Shown piece after piece: positions 41,015 to 49,998 of a stretch of DNA of 64,000 bases. How positions within the stretch are numbered: position 1 is the stretch's first letter; every line of letters begins with the position of its first letter. Location: positions 1 through 64,000 of the forward strand of contig NZ_DASZKT010000029.1 in assembly GCF_035552695.1 (NCBI RefSeq). Reading direction: 5' to 3'. The position numbers were made by a program, and so were the translations under genes. The notes under the pieces were generated by a model. The model was not told the origin of the DNA and did no database searches. It was given only the letters and a program-made list of their open reading frames with translations. Source of the DNA: Actinospica sp035552695. Lineage in GTDB: Bacteria > Actinomycetota > Actinomycetes > Streptomycetales > Catenulisporaceae.

Positions 41015-41707
41015 ATGCCTGCACGTCGTGAACCGGTCAGCCGTAGGGAGCGTCCGGCAAAGCCGGCGCTCAGCCGCGGAGCAATCATCTCGACAGCCGT
41101 GCGGATCATGCGCGCTGAGGGGCTCGAGCGTGTCACGATGCGGCGGTTGGCGACGGAGCTGGACACCGGCCCGGCCTCGCTGTACGTGTACCTGGCCAAC
41201 ACCGCCGAGCTGCACGCGGCCATCCTCGAGGAACTGCTGGGCGAGGTCGACCTCGCCCCGGCCAGGGCCTCCGGTGACTGGCGCGATCGGATAGACACCG
41301 TCCTCGGTTCCTACGGTCGCGTGCTTCGCGAGAATCCGGGCCTGGCCCGCTCGGCGCTCGTCGCGCGTCCCTCGGGCCCGAACTACGTGAACCTCCTCGA
41401 GGCCCTGCTCGCGCTACTGAAGGAAGGCGAGGTCCCGGACGCGCAGGCGGCCTGGGGCGTGGACATCCTGCTGCTGATGGCCACGGCGCATGCGGTCGAG
41501 CACGCGGGCAAGACCAACGACGTGCCCGGCACCGGTCCGGAGTGGAATTCGCTCGCCGCCGCGCTGGACGACGCCTCGCCCGCCACCGCTCCGCACGTCG
41601 CCGCCCTCGGAGTCCCCCTTTTGCTGTCCGGCCCGCCGCACCTGCGCCGCACGTGGACCGTCCGGGTACTCCTCGACGGAATCCTGCACACGCCCATCGA
41701 GTCCTGA
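41015..41707 (+). CDS. TetR family transcriptional regulator of the monooxygenase pair
   Basis: A 230-residue regulator. The helix-turn-helix lies at about residues 36-58 (VTMRRLATELDTGPASLYVYL), followed by NTAELHAAILEELLG. The C-terminal domain with WGVDILLLMATAHAVEHA belongs to the TetR_C group found with flavin monooxygenases (TetR/TetX-like gene pairs). The ATG at 41015 is preferred; a TTG at 40981 region would read into the operator. The same 22-bp operator occurs before this gene and before the next gene, so autorepression plus repression of the monooxygenase is expected. Confidence 0.92.
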   Translation: MPARREPVSRRERPAKPALSRGAIISTAVRIMRAEGLERVTMRRLATELDTGPASLYVYLANTAELHAAILEELLGEVDLAPARASGDWRDRIDTVLGSYGRVLRENPGLARSALVARPSGPNYVNLLEALLALLKEGEVPDAQAAWGVDILLLMATAHAVEHAGKTNDVPGTGPEWNSLAAALDDASPATAPHVAALGVPLLLSGPPHLRRTWTVRVLLDGILHTPIES

Positions 41708-41743
41708 GCGAGCACTCTGCTCTCGAACGCATTCGTCACAAAC

Positions 41744-41765
41744 TTGTTCGGAACGAACATGTTCG
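41744..41765. promoter_or_regulatory. TetR operator, copy 2
   Basis: TTGTTCG, then GA, ACGAACA, T and GTTCG, the same order and spacing as the site at 40979-41000 with only the three spacer bases changed. It lies 39 bp upstream of the monooxygenase GTG at 41805. Confidence 0.85.
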
Positions 41766-41804
41766 TTATGGTGGTGATGACGGACGTCCCGAGAGGAGTT
41801 TGGA

Positions 41805-42995
41805 GTGACCGACATGGCGACGGACACACCGCATCACCCGCACTACCCCATTGCGATCATCGGAGCCGGGCTCGGCGGGCTGACCGCCGCGCGCGTCCTG
41901 CACGTCCGCGGCGTCGACGCCGCGGTCTTCGAGCTCGAGGCGAGCCGAGGCACACGCACGCAAGGCGGCATGCTCGACATCCACGAGGATTCCGGACAGC
42001 GGGCGCTGCGAGCCGCCGGCCTGTTCGAGGACTTCGTCAAGATCATCCACGCGGGCGGCGAGTCGTCGCGCATTCTCGACCAGCACGCGACGGTGCTGTA
42101 CGAGGACTTCGACGACGGGTCTTTCGAGCGCCCCGAGGTCGACCGCGGCCAGCTGCGTGACCTGCTGCTCGACTCGCTGCCGGACGGCATGGTCCGCTGG
42201 GGCTGCGCGCTCGCCTCCGTCCGCGCGCTCGACGAGGCTCCCGGGCGCCACGAGGTCACGCTCGCCGGCGGCGAGACCTTCACCACCGACCTGCTCATCG
42301 GCGCGGACGGCGCCTGGTCGAAGGTGCGCAAGCTGGTGACGGACGCGTGGCCGGAGTACACCGGCATCTCGTTCCTGGAAGTAGACCTCTTCGACGCGGA
42401 CGAATGTCACCCCGAGGAGGCCGCCGTGGTCGGCGGCGGGATGTTCTTCGCGCTCGGCGGCGAGACCGGCATCCTCGGCCACCGTGAGACGGACGGCAGC
42501 CTGCACTGCTACCTGGCCCACCGCGCCGACGAGGGCTGGCTCGACACGATCGACTTCACCGATGTCGAGGCGTCGAAGACCGCGACGCTGCGCCTGCTCG
42601 ACGGCTGGGCACCGCAACTGCGCGGACTCGTCGCCAACGCCGACGGCCGGATCACGCCTCGCCCCATCCACGCGCTGCCCGTCGGCATCACCTGGAAGCG
42701 CTCTCCCGGGGTGACGCTGCTGGGCGACGCCGCGCACGTGATGTCGCCGTTCGCAGGTGAGGGCGCCAACCTCGCCATGCACGACGCCTCCCAACTCGCC
42801 CTCGCGATCGCCGACAACCCCGGCGACGTGGAGAAAGCGCTCTCTGCCTACGAAGAGGATCTCTTCACCCGCGCCGAGATCGCCGCGGCCGACTCGGCCG
42901 AGAGTCTGGAGCTGACGTTCTCCGAGGATTCCGCGCGCAAGACGGCCGCATTGTTCATCGAGCGCGAGAACCAGAGTGGCGCGGAAGGCCGGTAG
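41805..42995 (+). CDS. FAD-dependent monooxygenase (TetX-like)
   Basis: A 396-residue class A flavoprotein monooxygenase. The dinucleotide motif is IAIIGAGLGGLTAARVLHV at about residues 16-34. TQGGMLDIHEDSGQRALRAAG and the later LLIGADGAWSKVRK (DG motif) and LLGDAAHVMSPFAGEGAN (GD motif) are as in Tet(X)-type tetracycline monooxygenases and related antibiotic-modifying enzymes. The GTG at 41805 is used because GAGAGGAG lies 6 bp upstream. With the upstream TetR gene and a shared operator, it looks like an inducible detoxification enzyme; whether it acts on tetracyclines cannot be told from sequence. Confidence 0.88.
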   Translation: MTDMATDTPHHPHYPIAIIGAGLGGLTAARVLHVRGVDAAVFELEASRGTRTQGGMLDIHEDSGQRALRAAGLFEDFVKIIHAGGESSRILDQHATVLYEDFDDGSFERPEVDRGQLRDLLLDSLPDGMVRWGCALASVRALDEAPGRHEVTLAGGETFTTDLLIGADGAWSKVRKLVTDAWPEYTGISFLEVDLFDADECHPEEAAVVGGGMFFALGGETGILGHRETDGSLHCYLAHRADEGWLDTIDFTDVEASKTATLRLLDGWAPQLRGLVANADGRITPRPIHALPVGITWKRSPGVTLLGDAAHVMSPFAGEGANLAMHDASQLALAIADNPGDVEKALSAYEEDLFTRAEIAAADSAESLELTFSEDSARKTAALFIERENQSGAEGR

Positions 42996-43000
42996 CACGG

Positions 43001-43067
43001 CAGTCCGGCGGTCCGGCAGTCCGGCGGTCCGGTGGTGCGGAGTTCCAGTACTGAGAGTTCCAGTACT
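43001..43067. repeat. Tandem repeats in an intergenic gap
   Basis: CAGTCCGGCGGTCCGG occurs twice in tandem (43001-43016, 43017-43032), then AGTTCCAGTACT twice (43041-43052, 43056-43067). They fill the gap between the monooxygenase stop and the convergent APH-like stop. No function is evident; weak hairpins could help termination. Confidence 0.6.
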
Positions 43068-43068
43068 A

Positions 43069-44001
43069 CTAGTCGGCCAGTCGGGCGATGTCCTCGGCGA
43101 TACTCGCCAAGGGCTCGGTCGTGCCGATCGAGCGGAACCAGTCCCACAGTTCGAGGGCGTGGTAGAGCCGGTAGAGATCGAGGCGTTCGGCGCTGTCGTC
43201 GGGAAGCGGCCCGTAGCCTTCGAGCAACGCCGCGCGCTCCGGTTCGGCGCGGCCGAGGGAGTAGTAGTCGGTCTTGGCCAGATCGATCAGCGGGTCGGCG
43301 GCGATCGCGTTCTCCACGTCGATCAGCCCGCTGACCTGCCAACCGCTCGGGCGATGGTCCACCAGCACGTTGCCCTCGTGCAGGTCGTTGTGGCAGAGCA
43401 CCGCGGCCTTGCAGTTGTCGAACAAGCCACCGTCCTGCTCGATCCGCCGGGCGACCGCGTCACGCAAACGCCGGTCGCCGCCGAGGTCGTCGAACTCCTT
43501 GAGCTTCTTCGCGAACTGGTGACGCATGTACGACCCGTTGTCCGGCAGCGGATCGAGGATGCTCGTGGTCAGATAGCCGTACGCCTCCTGGCCGATCTGA
43601 TGAATCGCAGACAGCGCGGCGCCCATCTCGCGGTACATCGCCGGAATCGACGCCGCGTCGTCCATATCCGCTGATGCTTCGGAGAGCGGCTGGCCCTCCA
43701 GCGGGCTCAGGATCGTGACCGCGCGACCGCAGGGCGAGATCGCGCCCGCCGCGTGATGCAGAACGGACGGCACCGGCAGCGCGGTGTGGCTCGCGAGCAG
43801 CCGATAGACGTGGATTTCCTTGGCCTGCTTCCAGGCCCACTCGTCCGCGTAGACCTTGAAGATCACGGAATGCGCGGGATCATCGCAGCGCACTTCGTAG
43901 ACGGCGCTCAACTGACCGCCGGTCCGCGGCGCCAGCCCAGTGACGACGGCCCCGGGTATGACGTCCCGCAGGAGTTTCTCGGCCCACGACGCCTCGATCA
44001 T
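43069..44001 (-). CDS. Aminoglycoside-phosphotransferase family kinase
   Basis: A 310-residue kinase of the APH fold. The catalytic loop is VLCHNDLHEGNVLVDH at about residues 206-221 and the metal segment is GLIDVENAIAADPLIDLAK, with Asp replaced context typical of this subgroup. HSVIFKVYADEWAWKQAKE holds the ATP-binding Lys. Members phosphorylate aminoglycosides, macrolides, choline or sugars; this one is not clearly in a drug-resistance group. It lies 67 bp past the convergent monooxygenase stop, and its ATG at 44001 is 23 bp from the penicillin-binding-protein stop on the same strand. No operator is visible. Confidence 0.8.
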   Translation of the reverse strand: MIEASWAEKLLRDVIPGAVVTGLAPRTGGQLSAVYEVRCDDPAHSVIFKVYADEWAWKQAKEIHVYRLLASHTALPVPSVLHHAAGAISPCGRAVTILSPLEGQPLSEASADMDDAASIPAMYREMGAALSAIHQIGQEAYGYLTTSILDPLPDNGSYMRHQFAKKLKEFDDLGGDRRLRDAVARRIEQDGGLFDNCKAAVLCHNDLHEGNVLVDHRPSGWQVSGLIDVENAIAADPLIDLAKTDYYSLGRAEPERAALLEGYGPLPDDSAERLDLYRLYHALELWDWFRSIGTTEPLASIAEDIARLAD

Positions 44002-44024
44002 CGCTCAAGGCTATGACGACGGGT

Positions 44025-46265
44025 CTAGTGTTTGCCCTTCATTTTCTTCGGAGCGCCCGGCGCCTTTCTCGTCCCCGGCAGGACGCTGATCGGCGTACGG
44101 CCCTTGCCCAGGGCCGTGGGCGAGGGGCCGACGATCGGGGAGCCGGTGGTCGGCTGGTCGGCCGGGAAGCCGGTCGGGGCGTTGAACGTGAGGGCCGGCT
44201 GGTTCGCCAGGGCGCCGTTCATGGCCTGCTGCCAGATGGGGGCGGAGATCGTGGCGCCGAAGATCTGGCCGGAGTAGTACTGTCCGCCCACGCTCATGTT
44301 GGCCATGACCTCGCCCTTACCGCCGCCGGAGTCGACGAAGCCGGTCCAGACGGCCGCCGCGAGCTGGGGCGTGTAGCCGTCGAACCACGTCGCCACCGAA
44401 CTGTCCGTCGTACCCGTCTTGCCCGCCGAATCCCGGCCCGCCAGGCCGAGGCCGTCCGCCGTGGCCCCCTGCTGCGTGAGAACGCCCTTGAGCATCGACG
44501 TGAGCTCATTCGCCGTGTTGCCGTCGAGGACCTGCTTGCACTGCTGCTTCTGGCCCGGGTACTGCTTGCCGGTGATGGCCGCCGCGCCCGTGATCACGTA
44601 CGGAACGCAGTAGACGCCCTGCGCGGCGACCGTCGCGTATGCGGCGGCCATCGCGACCGGGGTGATCTGGTTGGTGCCGAGGGTGAACGACGCGAATTGG
44701 TCCAGCGGCTTGCCTTGGCCTAGGTCGTTGTCCTGGGTGACGCCCATCGCCTCGGCGAGTTGCGCGGGGGCGCACAGGCCGGTCTGCGTCTCCAGCGTCA
44801 GGAAGTACGTGTTGACGGAGTACCAGAACGCCTGGTCCATCGGCACGAGGTACGAGTTCTTGTCGTCGTTCGTGGGCTGGTAGCTGCCCGGCCACGCGAT
44901 CGAGGTCTGGCCGTTGGAGCAGGTGGTCAGGCGCGTTCCGCCGAGGGTGAGCGGCGATACGGCGTTGACCGGCAGGCTGGGATCGAAGCCCTTGTTCAGC
45001 GCCGCGAGGCCGGTGAAGATCTTGAAGGAGGATCCCGCCTGGTAGCCGAGGGTGCCGTTGTGCCGCGGATCGGCCGAGAGGTTGACGAAGGTCTGGCCGC
45101 GGCCGTTGCCCATCGGCCTCGACTGGGCCATCGCCTTGATGCGGCCGGTGCCGGGCTCGATCATCACGATCGCCGAGGCGACCTTGTCGGTGGAGTACGT
45201 GTGCTGCGAGACGGCGGTCGCCGCGGAGTTCTGCGCGACCGGGTCCATCGTCGTACTGATCTTCAGGCCGCCCTGCTGCCACAGCGCCTGGCGCTCGGCG
45301 GGCGTCGCGCCGAACTCCGGGTCGTTGAGGAACGTCGTGTAGACGAAGTTGCAGTAGAACTCCGCGGACGTGCTGGCCGCGATGCAGCCGCTGCTCTGCG
45401 TGGTCGGGGCGAGGCCGAGCGGGGCCTGCTCGGCCGCGGCCGCCTGCGTGGCCGTCAGATAGTGCAGCTCGGGGTCGGTCATCTTCTGCAGCACGAGGTT
45501 GCGGCGGGCCAGCGCGTTCTGCGGGTGGGTGAACGGGTCGTAGTACGCCGGGCTGTTGACGATCGCGGCGAGCAGCGCGGCCTGAGGCGCGGTCAGTTTG
45601 GCGGCGGTCGTGGAGAAGTACCGCTGCGCCGCCGCCTGGACCCCGTACGTGCCGTTGCCGAAGTAGACGAGGTTCAGGTAGTTCTCGAGGATCTGCTCCT
45701 TGCTCATCGCGCGCTCGACGGAGACGGCGTAGCGCAGCTCGGTGACCTTGCGGGCGATCGTGTCGGCGACGGCCTGCTGCTGGAGCTCCCGGTTCGTGCC
45801 CGCGTCGAGCAGCAGCACGTTCTTCACGTACTGCTGCGCGATCGTCGAGCCGCCCTGCGTACCGCCGCCGTTCGCGTCGTTGAAGAACGCGCGCACGGTG
45901 CCGGTCAGGTCGATGCCGCCGTGCTGGTAGTAGCGCGAGTCCTCGATCGCGATCAGCGCGTTGGGCATGTTCGGGCTGATCTGGCTCATCGGAACGACGA
46001 CCCGGTTGCCGTAGTCGCCCCAGGTCTGCGCGATCGTCGAGCCGTCCGCGGCCAGGATCTGCGTGTGCTGCGGCAGGGAGGGGGTCTGGAACGCGCTCGG
46101 CAGGTCCTCGAAGTGGTCGGACGCGGCCTTGACGATCAGGCCGGAGGAGCCGACCAGCGGCAGCAGGAAGCCGGCGAGCAGCACCCCGGCGAGCACGCTG
46201 ACGCCAAGGAATACGCCGAGGTGGCGCCAGCGCCGTACCGATCCCCGCTCCGTGCCCGTGACCAT
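44025..46265 (-). CDS. Class A penicillin-binding protein (glycosyltransferase/transpeptidase)
   Basis: A 746-residue bifunctional cell-wall synthase. One membrane anchor lies at about residues 17-42 after a short cytoplasmic RRWRH stretch. The GT51 domain shows IAIEDSRYYQHGGID (106-119, catalytic Glu) and GGSTIAQQYVKN (138-149). The transpeptidase shows SSFK with nucleophile Ser412, YSVN for the SxN motif and AGKTGTTDSS for KTG. The C-terminus is a Pro/Thr/Gly-rich tail ending in a Lys-rich stretch. It polymerises lipid II and cross-links peptidoglycan outside the membrane. It is the only cell-wall gene in the window and appears monocistronic; length is normal for actinobacterial PonA-type proteins. 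Confidence 0.94.
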   Translation of the reverse strand: MVTGTERGSVRRWRHLGVFLGVSVLAGVLLAGFLLPLVGSSGLIVKAASDHFEDLPSAFQTPSLPQHTQILAADGSTIAQTWGDYGNRVVVPMSQISPNMPNALIAIEDSRYYQHGGIDLTGTVRAFFNDANGGGTQGGSTIAQQYVKNVLLLDAGTNRELQQQAVADTIARKVTELRYAVSVERAMSKEQILENYLNLVYFGNGTYGVQAAAQRYFSTTAAKLTAPQAALLAAIVNSPAYYDPFTHPQNALARRNLVLQKMTDPELHYLTATQAAAAEQAPLGLAPTTQSSGCIAASTSAEFYCNFVYTTFLNDPEFGATPAERQALWQQGGLKISTTMDPVAQNSAATAVSQHTYSTDKVASAIVMIEPGTGRIKAMAQSRPMGNGRGQTFVNLSADPRHNGTLGYQAGSSFKIFTGLAALNKGFDPSLPVNAVSPLTLGGTRLTTCSNGQTSIAWPGSYQPTNDDKNSYLVPMDQAFWYSVNTYFLTLETQTGLCAPAQLAEAMGVTQDNDLGQGKPLDQFASFTLGTNQITPVAMAAAYATVAAQGVYCVPYVITGAAAITGKQYPGQKQQCKQVLDGNTANELTSMLKGVLTQQGATADGLGLAGRDSAGKTGTTDSSVATWFDGYTPQLAAAVWTGFVDSGGGKGEVMANMSVGGQYYSGQIFGATISAPIWQQAMNGALANQPALTFNAPTGFPADQPTTGSPIVGPSPTALGKGRTPISVLPGTRKAPGAPKKMKGKH

Positions 46266-46434
46266 GACAGGAAATGTAGTTAGGACCGCGGCCGATCCCC
46301 CGCAGCCCGGGCTCGCTCGGCGTTTCGCGGCGGACGCGACGGGCCGGAAGCGGCGCGCCGAGCGGCGTGTGCGACGTGCCGGATGCCGCCGCGCGACACG
46401 TGCGGCGGCGTACGCGGAGGGGTCCGGCTCCGTT

Positions 46435-46448
46435 TAGACTTCGCAGCA
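46435..46448 (+). promoter_or_regulatory. Extended -10 box directly before the NADH dehydrogenase start
   Basis: TAGACT at 46435-46440 ends 7 bp before the ATG at 46448. This spacing places the transcription start at the start codon, so a leaderless mRNA is expected. The same box/start arrangement is found at 60943-60957 before the CorA gene. Confidence 0.45.
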
Positions 46449-47869
46449 TGGGAAACGGGGCGCGCATGGACGCGAACGAACCTGCACCCACTCCGCTCGC
46501 CTGGGCCCCGGCCGCACGGCATCGAGTCCTGATCATCGGATCGGGGTTCGGCGGCCTGTTCGCGGCGAAGGCGCTGCGGCGGGCGGAAGTGGACGTCACC
46601 GTGCTCGCCGGAACCCCGCATCACCTGTTCCAGCCGCTGCTCTACCAGGTCGCCACCGGCATCCTGTCGCAGGGCGAGATCGCGCCCGCCACCCGGGAGA
46701 TCCTGCGCCGCCAGCGCAACGCCCGCGTGCTGCTCGGCAGCGCCGTCGCCATCGACACGGCCGCGCGGCGGGTCACGGCCCGGGCCCCGGGCCGTACCGC
46801 GCCGTACTCGATCGGCTACGACAGCCTGATCGTGGCGACCGGCGCCAGCGGCTCGTACTTCGGGCACCCCGAGTTCGGCACGCACGCGCCCGGCCTGAAG
46901 AGCATCGACGACGCGCTCGACCTGCGCGGACGGATCTTCGGCGCCTTCGAGCTCGCCGAACTGGAGGAGGACCCGGCCGCGCGCGCCCGGCGGCTGACGT
47001 TCGTCGTGGTGGGCGCGGGCGCGACCGGCGTGGAGATGGCCGGCCAGATCGCGGAGCTCGCGCACCGCTCGCTGCGCGGCGAATACCGGCGGATCGACCC
47101 GCGCTCGGCCCGGATCCTGCTGGTCGACGGGGCCGACGTCGTGCTGCCCACGTTCGGCGCTTCGCTGTCCGCGCGCACGAAGAGCAAGCTCGCCGACCTG
47201 GGCATCGAGGTCCGGCTCAACACCATGGTCACCAACCTGGACGCGCGCAGCGTCACGCTCAAGCACGCCGACGGCAGCGAGGAACGCGTCGAGTCGATGG
47301 TGAAGGTGTGGGCCGCCGGTGTGGCCGCGTCGCCCTTCGCCGCCGAACTGGCCGCCGCGACGGAAGCGCCGACCGACCGGGCCGGGCGGATCCAGGTGCT
47401 GCCGGACTGCACCGTACCCGGCCACCCGGAGATCTTCGTCGTCGGCGACGTCATGGCGCTCAACAACCTGCCGGGCGTCGCGCAGGTCGCGATCCAGAGC
47501 GGCCAGTACGCCGCCGCGCAGATCACCGCGCGGCTGCAGGGGCACCCCGCCAAGCCCGAGTTCGAGTACCACGACAAGGGCTCGCTGGCGACGATCGCCC
47601 GGTTCAGCGCCGTGGCCAGCATCGGTCCGATCCGCGCGACCGGCCTGCCGGCCTGGCTGCTGTGGCTGTTCGTGCACCTGATGTACCTGGTCGGCTTCGA
47701 GCAGCGGGTGACGACGATGTTCCACTGGGCGGTCAGCTTCGCCGGACGCGGCCGCGCCGAGCGCGCCGTGACCGCGCGCCAGGTCTTCGGCAAGCAGGTG
47801 ACCAGCACGGCCGACCGCGACGCGCTCAGCGCCGCCGGCCGCTACACGCCGCGCGACGACGGGGCCTGA
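46448..47869 (+). CDS. Type II NADH dehydrogenase (NAD(P)/FAD-dependent oxidoreductase)
   Basis: A 473-residue flavoprotein that transfers electrons from NADH to quinone without pumping protons. The FAD motif VLIIGSGFGGLFAAKAL lies at about residues 25-41, the NAD motif is FVVVGAGATGVEMAGQIAEL, and the quinone-side segments VWAAGV and VVGDVMALNNLPGVAQVAIQSGQ (given here in part) match NDH-2. The C-terminal amphipathic stretch LPAWLLWLFVHLMYLVGF could anchor the protein in the membrane. An in-frame ATG at 46466 is preceded by GGGG and is an alternative start. The promoter box before 46448 supports the longer form. It is divergent from the penicillin-binding protein. Confidence 0.92.
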   Translation: MGNGARMDANEPAPTPLAWAPAARHRVLIIGSGFGGLFAAKALRRAEVDVTVLAGTPHHLFQPLLYQVATGILSQGEIAPATREILRRQRNARVLLGSAVAIDTAARRVTARAPGRTAPYSIGYDSLIVATGASGSYFGHPEFGTHAPGLKSIDDALDLRGRIFGAFELAELEEDPAARARRLTFVVVGAGATGVEMAGQIAELAHRSLRGEYRRIDPRSARILLVDGADVVLPTFGASLSARTKSKLADLGIEVRLNTMVTNLDARSVTLKHADGSEERVESMVKVWAAGVAASPFAAELAAATEAPTDRAGRIQVLPDCTVPGHPEIFVVGDVMALNNLPGVAQVAIQSGQYAAAQITARLQGHPAKPEFEYHDKGSLATIARFSAVASIGPIRATGLPAWLLWLFVHLMYLVGFEQRVTTMFHWAVSFAGRGRAERAVTARQVFGKQVTSTADRDALSAAGRYTPRDDGA

Positions 47870-48025
47870 GCCCGGACCCGCCCCCGGCCGGCCCCGCGGC
47901 GACGGCCGGCCCGCGCGACGTGGGAATCGGTGCCGACCGGCTGGTAGCTTCTGCTGTGCACCCGCAGTACCCGGAGCCGCTCCGTGCTCCGGCGGCGTTC
48001 GCCCACGCACAGCAGGAGGACCAGC

Positions 48026-49213
48026 TTGAGCGCCGCGCCCCAGCACGACCGCCTCGCCGGCCTGCTCGCCGCCATGCGCGCCTTCCGCGCCGGCGACACC
48101 TCCGCCCGCGCGCCGCAGGACGCCGAGCCCGGCGAGTCGGCGATCATCGCCGAACTGTGCACGCTGTTCGACGCCATCGCGGACCGGACGCAGGCGCTGG
48201 AATCGGAACTGCAGGCCGTCCGGCTGGGAGACGCGTCCGACGGGATCTCCTCCGTCTCGGCATCCGTTGAGGCCGTGTCCGACGCCGCCGGATCCGATGT
48301 GACCTCGCCTGACGAGATCCTCCCCGTCGAGCTGCCCTTCCTCACGGGCGAGCCGGACCGCGTCCGCGATCCCGCGATCCTCGTCGTCGAGGCGGATCCA
48401 GACGTCGTATTCGCCGCGGACGCCGCCGAGCCGATGCGGGACGCGGCGCAGACAGCGTTGCGCGGACTCGGCGGCGTCCGGGACCGGGCTGCCGTGCTGC
48501 GCGCCGACTCCGCCGCGGCCGTGCACGACGCCGTGGCCCGGCACCGCGTCGTCAGCGCCCTGATCGACGCACGCGGACCGCGCGACCTGCTCGACACCGT
48601 CCTCGACACGCTCGACGCGACCGTCCCCGGCGTGCCGCTGCTGTGCTTCGCCCCGGACGGCGACCCGGCCGCGTACGACCGGGCCGCCACCGTCACCCGC
48701 GGCCGTAACGGGGCCGAGGTGGTGCGGTCCGCCGCGCAGGCCGTCGAACGGCTCACGCTGCACTGGCTGACCCAGGCCCCCGTCGCCCCCGACCCGCTGG
48801 CCGAGCCCGCCGAATCCGGCTACGGCCCGATCCGCTTCGAGGGCGAGAAGGTGCTGGTCGTGGACGACGACGTGCGCAACGTCTTCGCCATGGTCAGCGC
48901 GCTGGAACTCTACGGCCTGACCGCCCTGACCGCGGACAACGGCCCCGAGGGCATCGAACTGCTGTTGCGCAACCCTGATATCAGCGTCGTGCTGATGGAC
49001 CTGATGATGCCCGGACTCGACGGCTACGCCACCACCTCCCGCATCCGCTCGCGCCCCGAGTTCACCGACCTCCCGATCATCGCCGTCACCGCCCGCGCCG
49101 CCCCCGGCGACCGCGAACGCAGCCTCGCCGCGGGGACGAACGAGCACGTCACCAAGCCGGTCGAGATCGACCGCCTGCTCGCCCTGATCAGAAGGCTGAT
49201 CAAGCGCGGATAG
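48026..49213 (+). CDS. HAMP-like/receiver-domain signalling protein
   Basis: A 395-residue cytoplasmic protein. Residues of about 6-60 (LLAAMRAFRAGD to LFDAIADRTQALESEL) resemble a HAMP unit of actinomycete hybrid kinases. About 110-230 look like a degenerate receiver (VVEADPDVVF without the usual Asp pair). The C-terminal 125 residues are a complete receiver: VLVVDDDVRN acid pair, MDLMMPGLDG phospho-acceptor Asp, VTARA Thr and TKPV Lys. There is no histidine kinase or output domain. The TTG at 48026 is chosen because AGGAGGA lies 6 bp upstream and no ATG fits. It precedes a sigma-factor block in convergent orientation, so it may feed a phosphosignal into partner switching (inference). Confidence 0.8.
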   Translation: MSAAPQHDRLAGLLAAMRAFRAGDTSARAPQDAEPGESAIIAELCTLFDAIADRTQALESELQAVRLGDASDGISSVSASVEAVSDAAGSDVTSPDEILPVELPFLTGEPDRVRDPAILVVEADPDVVFAADAAEPMRDAAQTALRGLGGVRDRAAVLRADSAAAVHDAVARHRVVSALIDARGPRDLLDTVLDTLDATVPGVPLLCFAPDGDPAAYDRAATVTRGRNGAEVVRSAAQAVERLTLHWLTQAPVAPDPLAEPAESGYGPIRFEGEKVLVVDDDVRNVFAMVSALELYGLTALTADNGPEGIELLLRNPDISVVLMDLMMPGLDGYATTSRIRSRPEFTDLPIIAVTARAAPGDRERSLAAGTNEHVTKPVEIDRLLALIRRLIKRG

Positions 49214-49246
49214 CCGCAAGGGTCCCGACCGGGGCCCCGGCGGCGG

Positions 49247-49756
49247 TCAGGACACCCGCGGCCGGACGAATCGCTTCGTCAGGGTGACGGTGCCGAAGCC
49301 GTCCTGCCGCGACCAGTCCAGGCCGTCCACCAGCGCGCCGAGCATGATCCAGCCGATGCCCTCGGTGTCCGGGGCGAACCCGGCCGGCACCGGGGCGCGC
49401 ACGGTGACCTTCAGCTCCTCCCGGTACGCCGCGAACCGGCAGGCCAGGCCGATCGCGCCGCCGTCCGGGAACGCCGGGTGCAGCAGGAACAGCGCGCACG
49501 CCTCGTCAACGGCGAGGCGCAGGTCGGTCACGTCGGTGATGCCGAGGTGCAGCACGGCGCCGAGGTGCACGGCGGCGGAGCGGGCCAGCACCACGAACAG
49601 CCGGTCGGCCGGGATCTCGATGAAGACCTCGGATTCGGGCAGCAGTTCGGCGGACTCGGTGTCGGGCTTCTCCGGGGCCTGCGTCTCCCCCGCGCCGCGC
49701 GGTCCGTCGGCTCCGGCGAAACCCGCGTCCTCGTCGCCCGTCGTCTCATCCCGCAT
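49247..49756 (-). CDS. Anti-sigma-type regulator with HATPase fold (RsbW-like)
   Basis: A 169-residue protein whose C-terminal 110 residues resemble the GHKL ATPase fold of anti-sigma kinases: DLRLAVDEACALFLLHPAF supplies the N-box region with DEAC, and GIGWIMLGALVDGLDW the second conserved part. The N-box Asn and clear glycine lid are weakly conserved, so kinase activity is doubtful. The acidic Glu/Asp-rich first 45 residues are unusual. The ATG at 49756 has GGGAG 7 bp upstream; a GTG at 49846 would add 30 residues. The sigma-factor gene lies 243 bp upstream on the same strand, so it is the probable cognate anti-sigma protein. Confidence 0.7.
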   Translation of the reverse strand: MRDETTGDEDAGFAGADGPRGAGETQAPEKPDTESAELLPESEVFIEIPADRLFVVLARSAAVHLGAVLHLGITDVTDLRLAVDEACALFLLHPAFPDGGAIGLACRFAAYREELKVTVRAPVPAGFAPDTEGIGWIMLGALVDGLDWSRQDGFGTVTLTKRFVRPRVS

Positions 49757-49998
49757 CGGTCGGCTCCCACTCCCGTCTCGCGTCACCTGCCCAGGTCGCG
49801 GCCGCGCCGCACCAGCCAGCCCATACCCTCTCGCCGGGTCCGTCACGCGAACGCCTCGGACAGGCTAGGGCACAGCCCGGTGTGCCGGTCCGCCGGGAGC
49901 GTGCAGTGACAGAACCGCGTGGCCTCCGGGTAACCCGGGCGACCGGCCGCAAACCCCGGCCAGGTGGGACGGAGGATCATCGTCACCATCACCAACCA

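Noticed and set aside
43001..43067. Tandem repeats as an attachment site or CRISPR
   Set aside because: Only two copies each, no spacers, no integrase or cas gene nearby.
47883..47915. Repeated GGCCGGCC after the NADH dehydrogenase as a terminator
   Set aside because: Possible, but the pairing is ambiguous in this GC-rich run, so not listed as a feature.
46280..49219. A 979-codon open frame opposite the NADH dehydrogenase and receiver protein
   Set aside because: No recognisable domain; the plus-strand genes show complete family motifs and ribosome sites.
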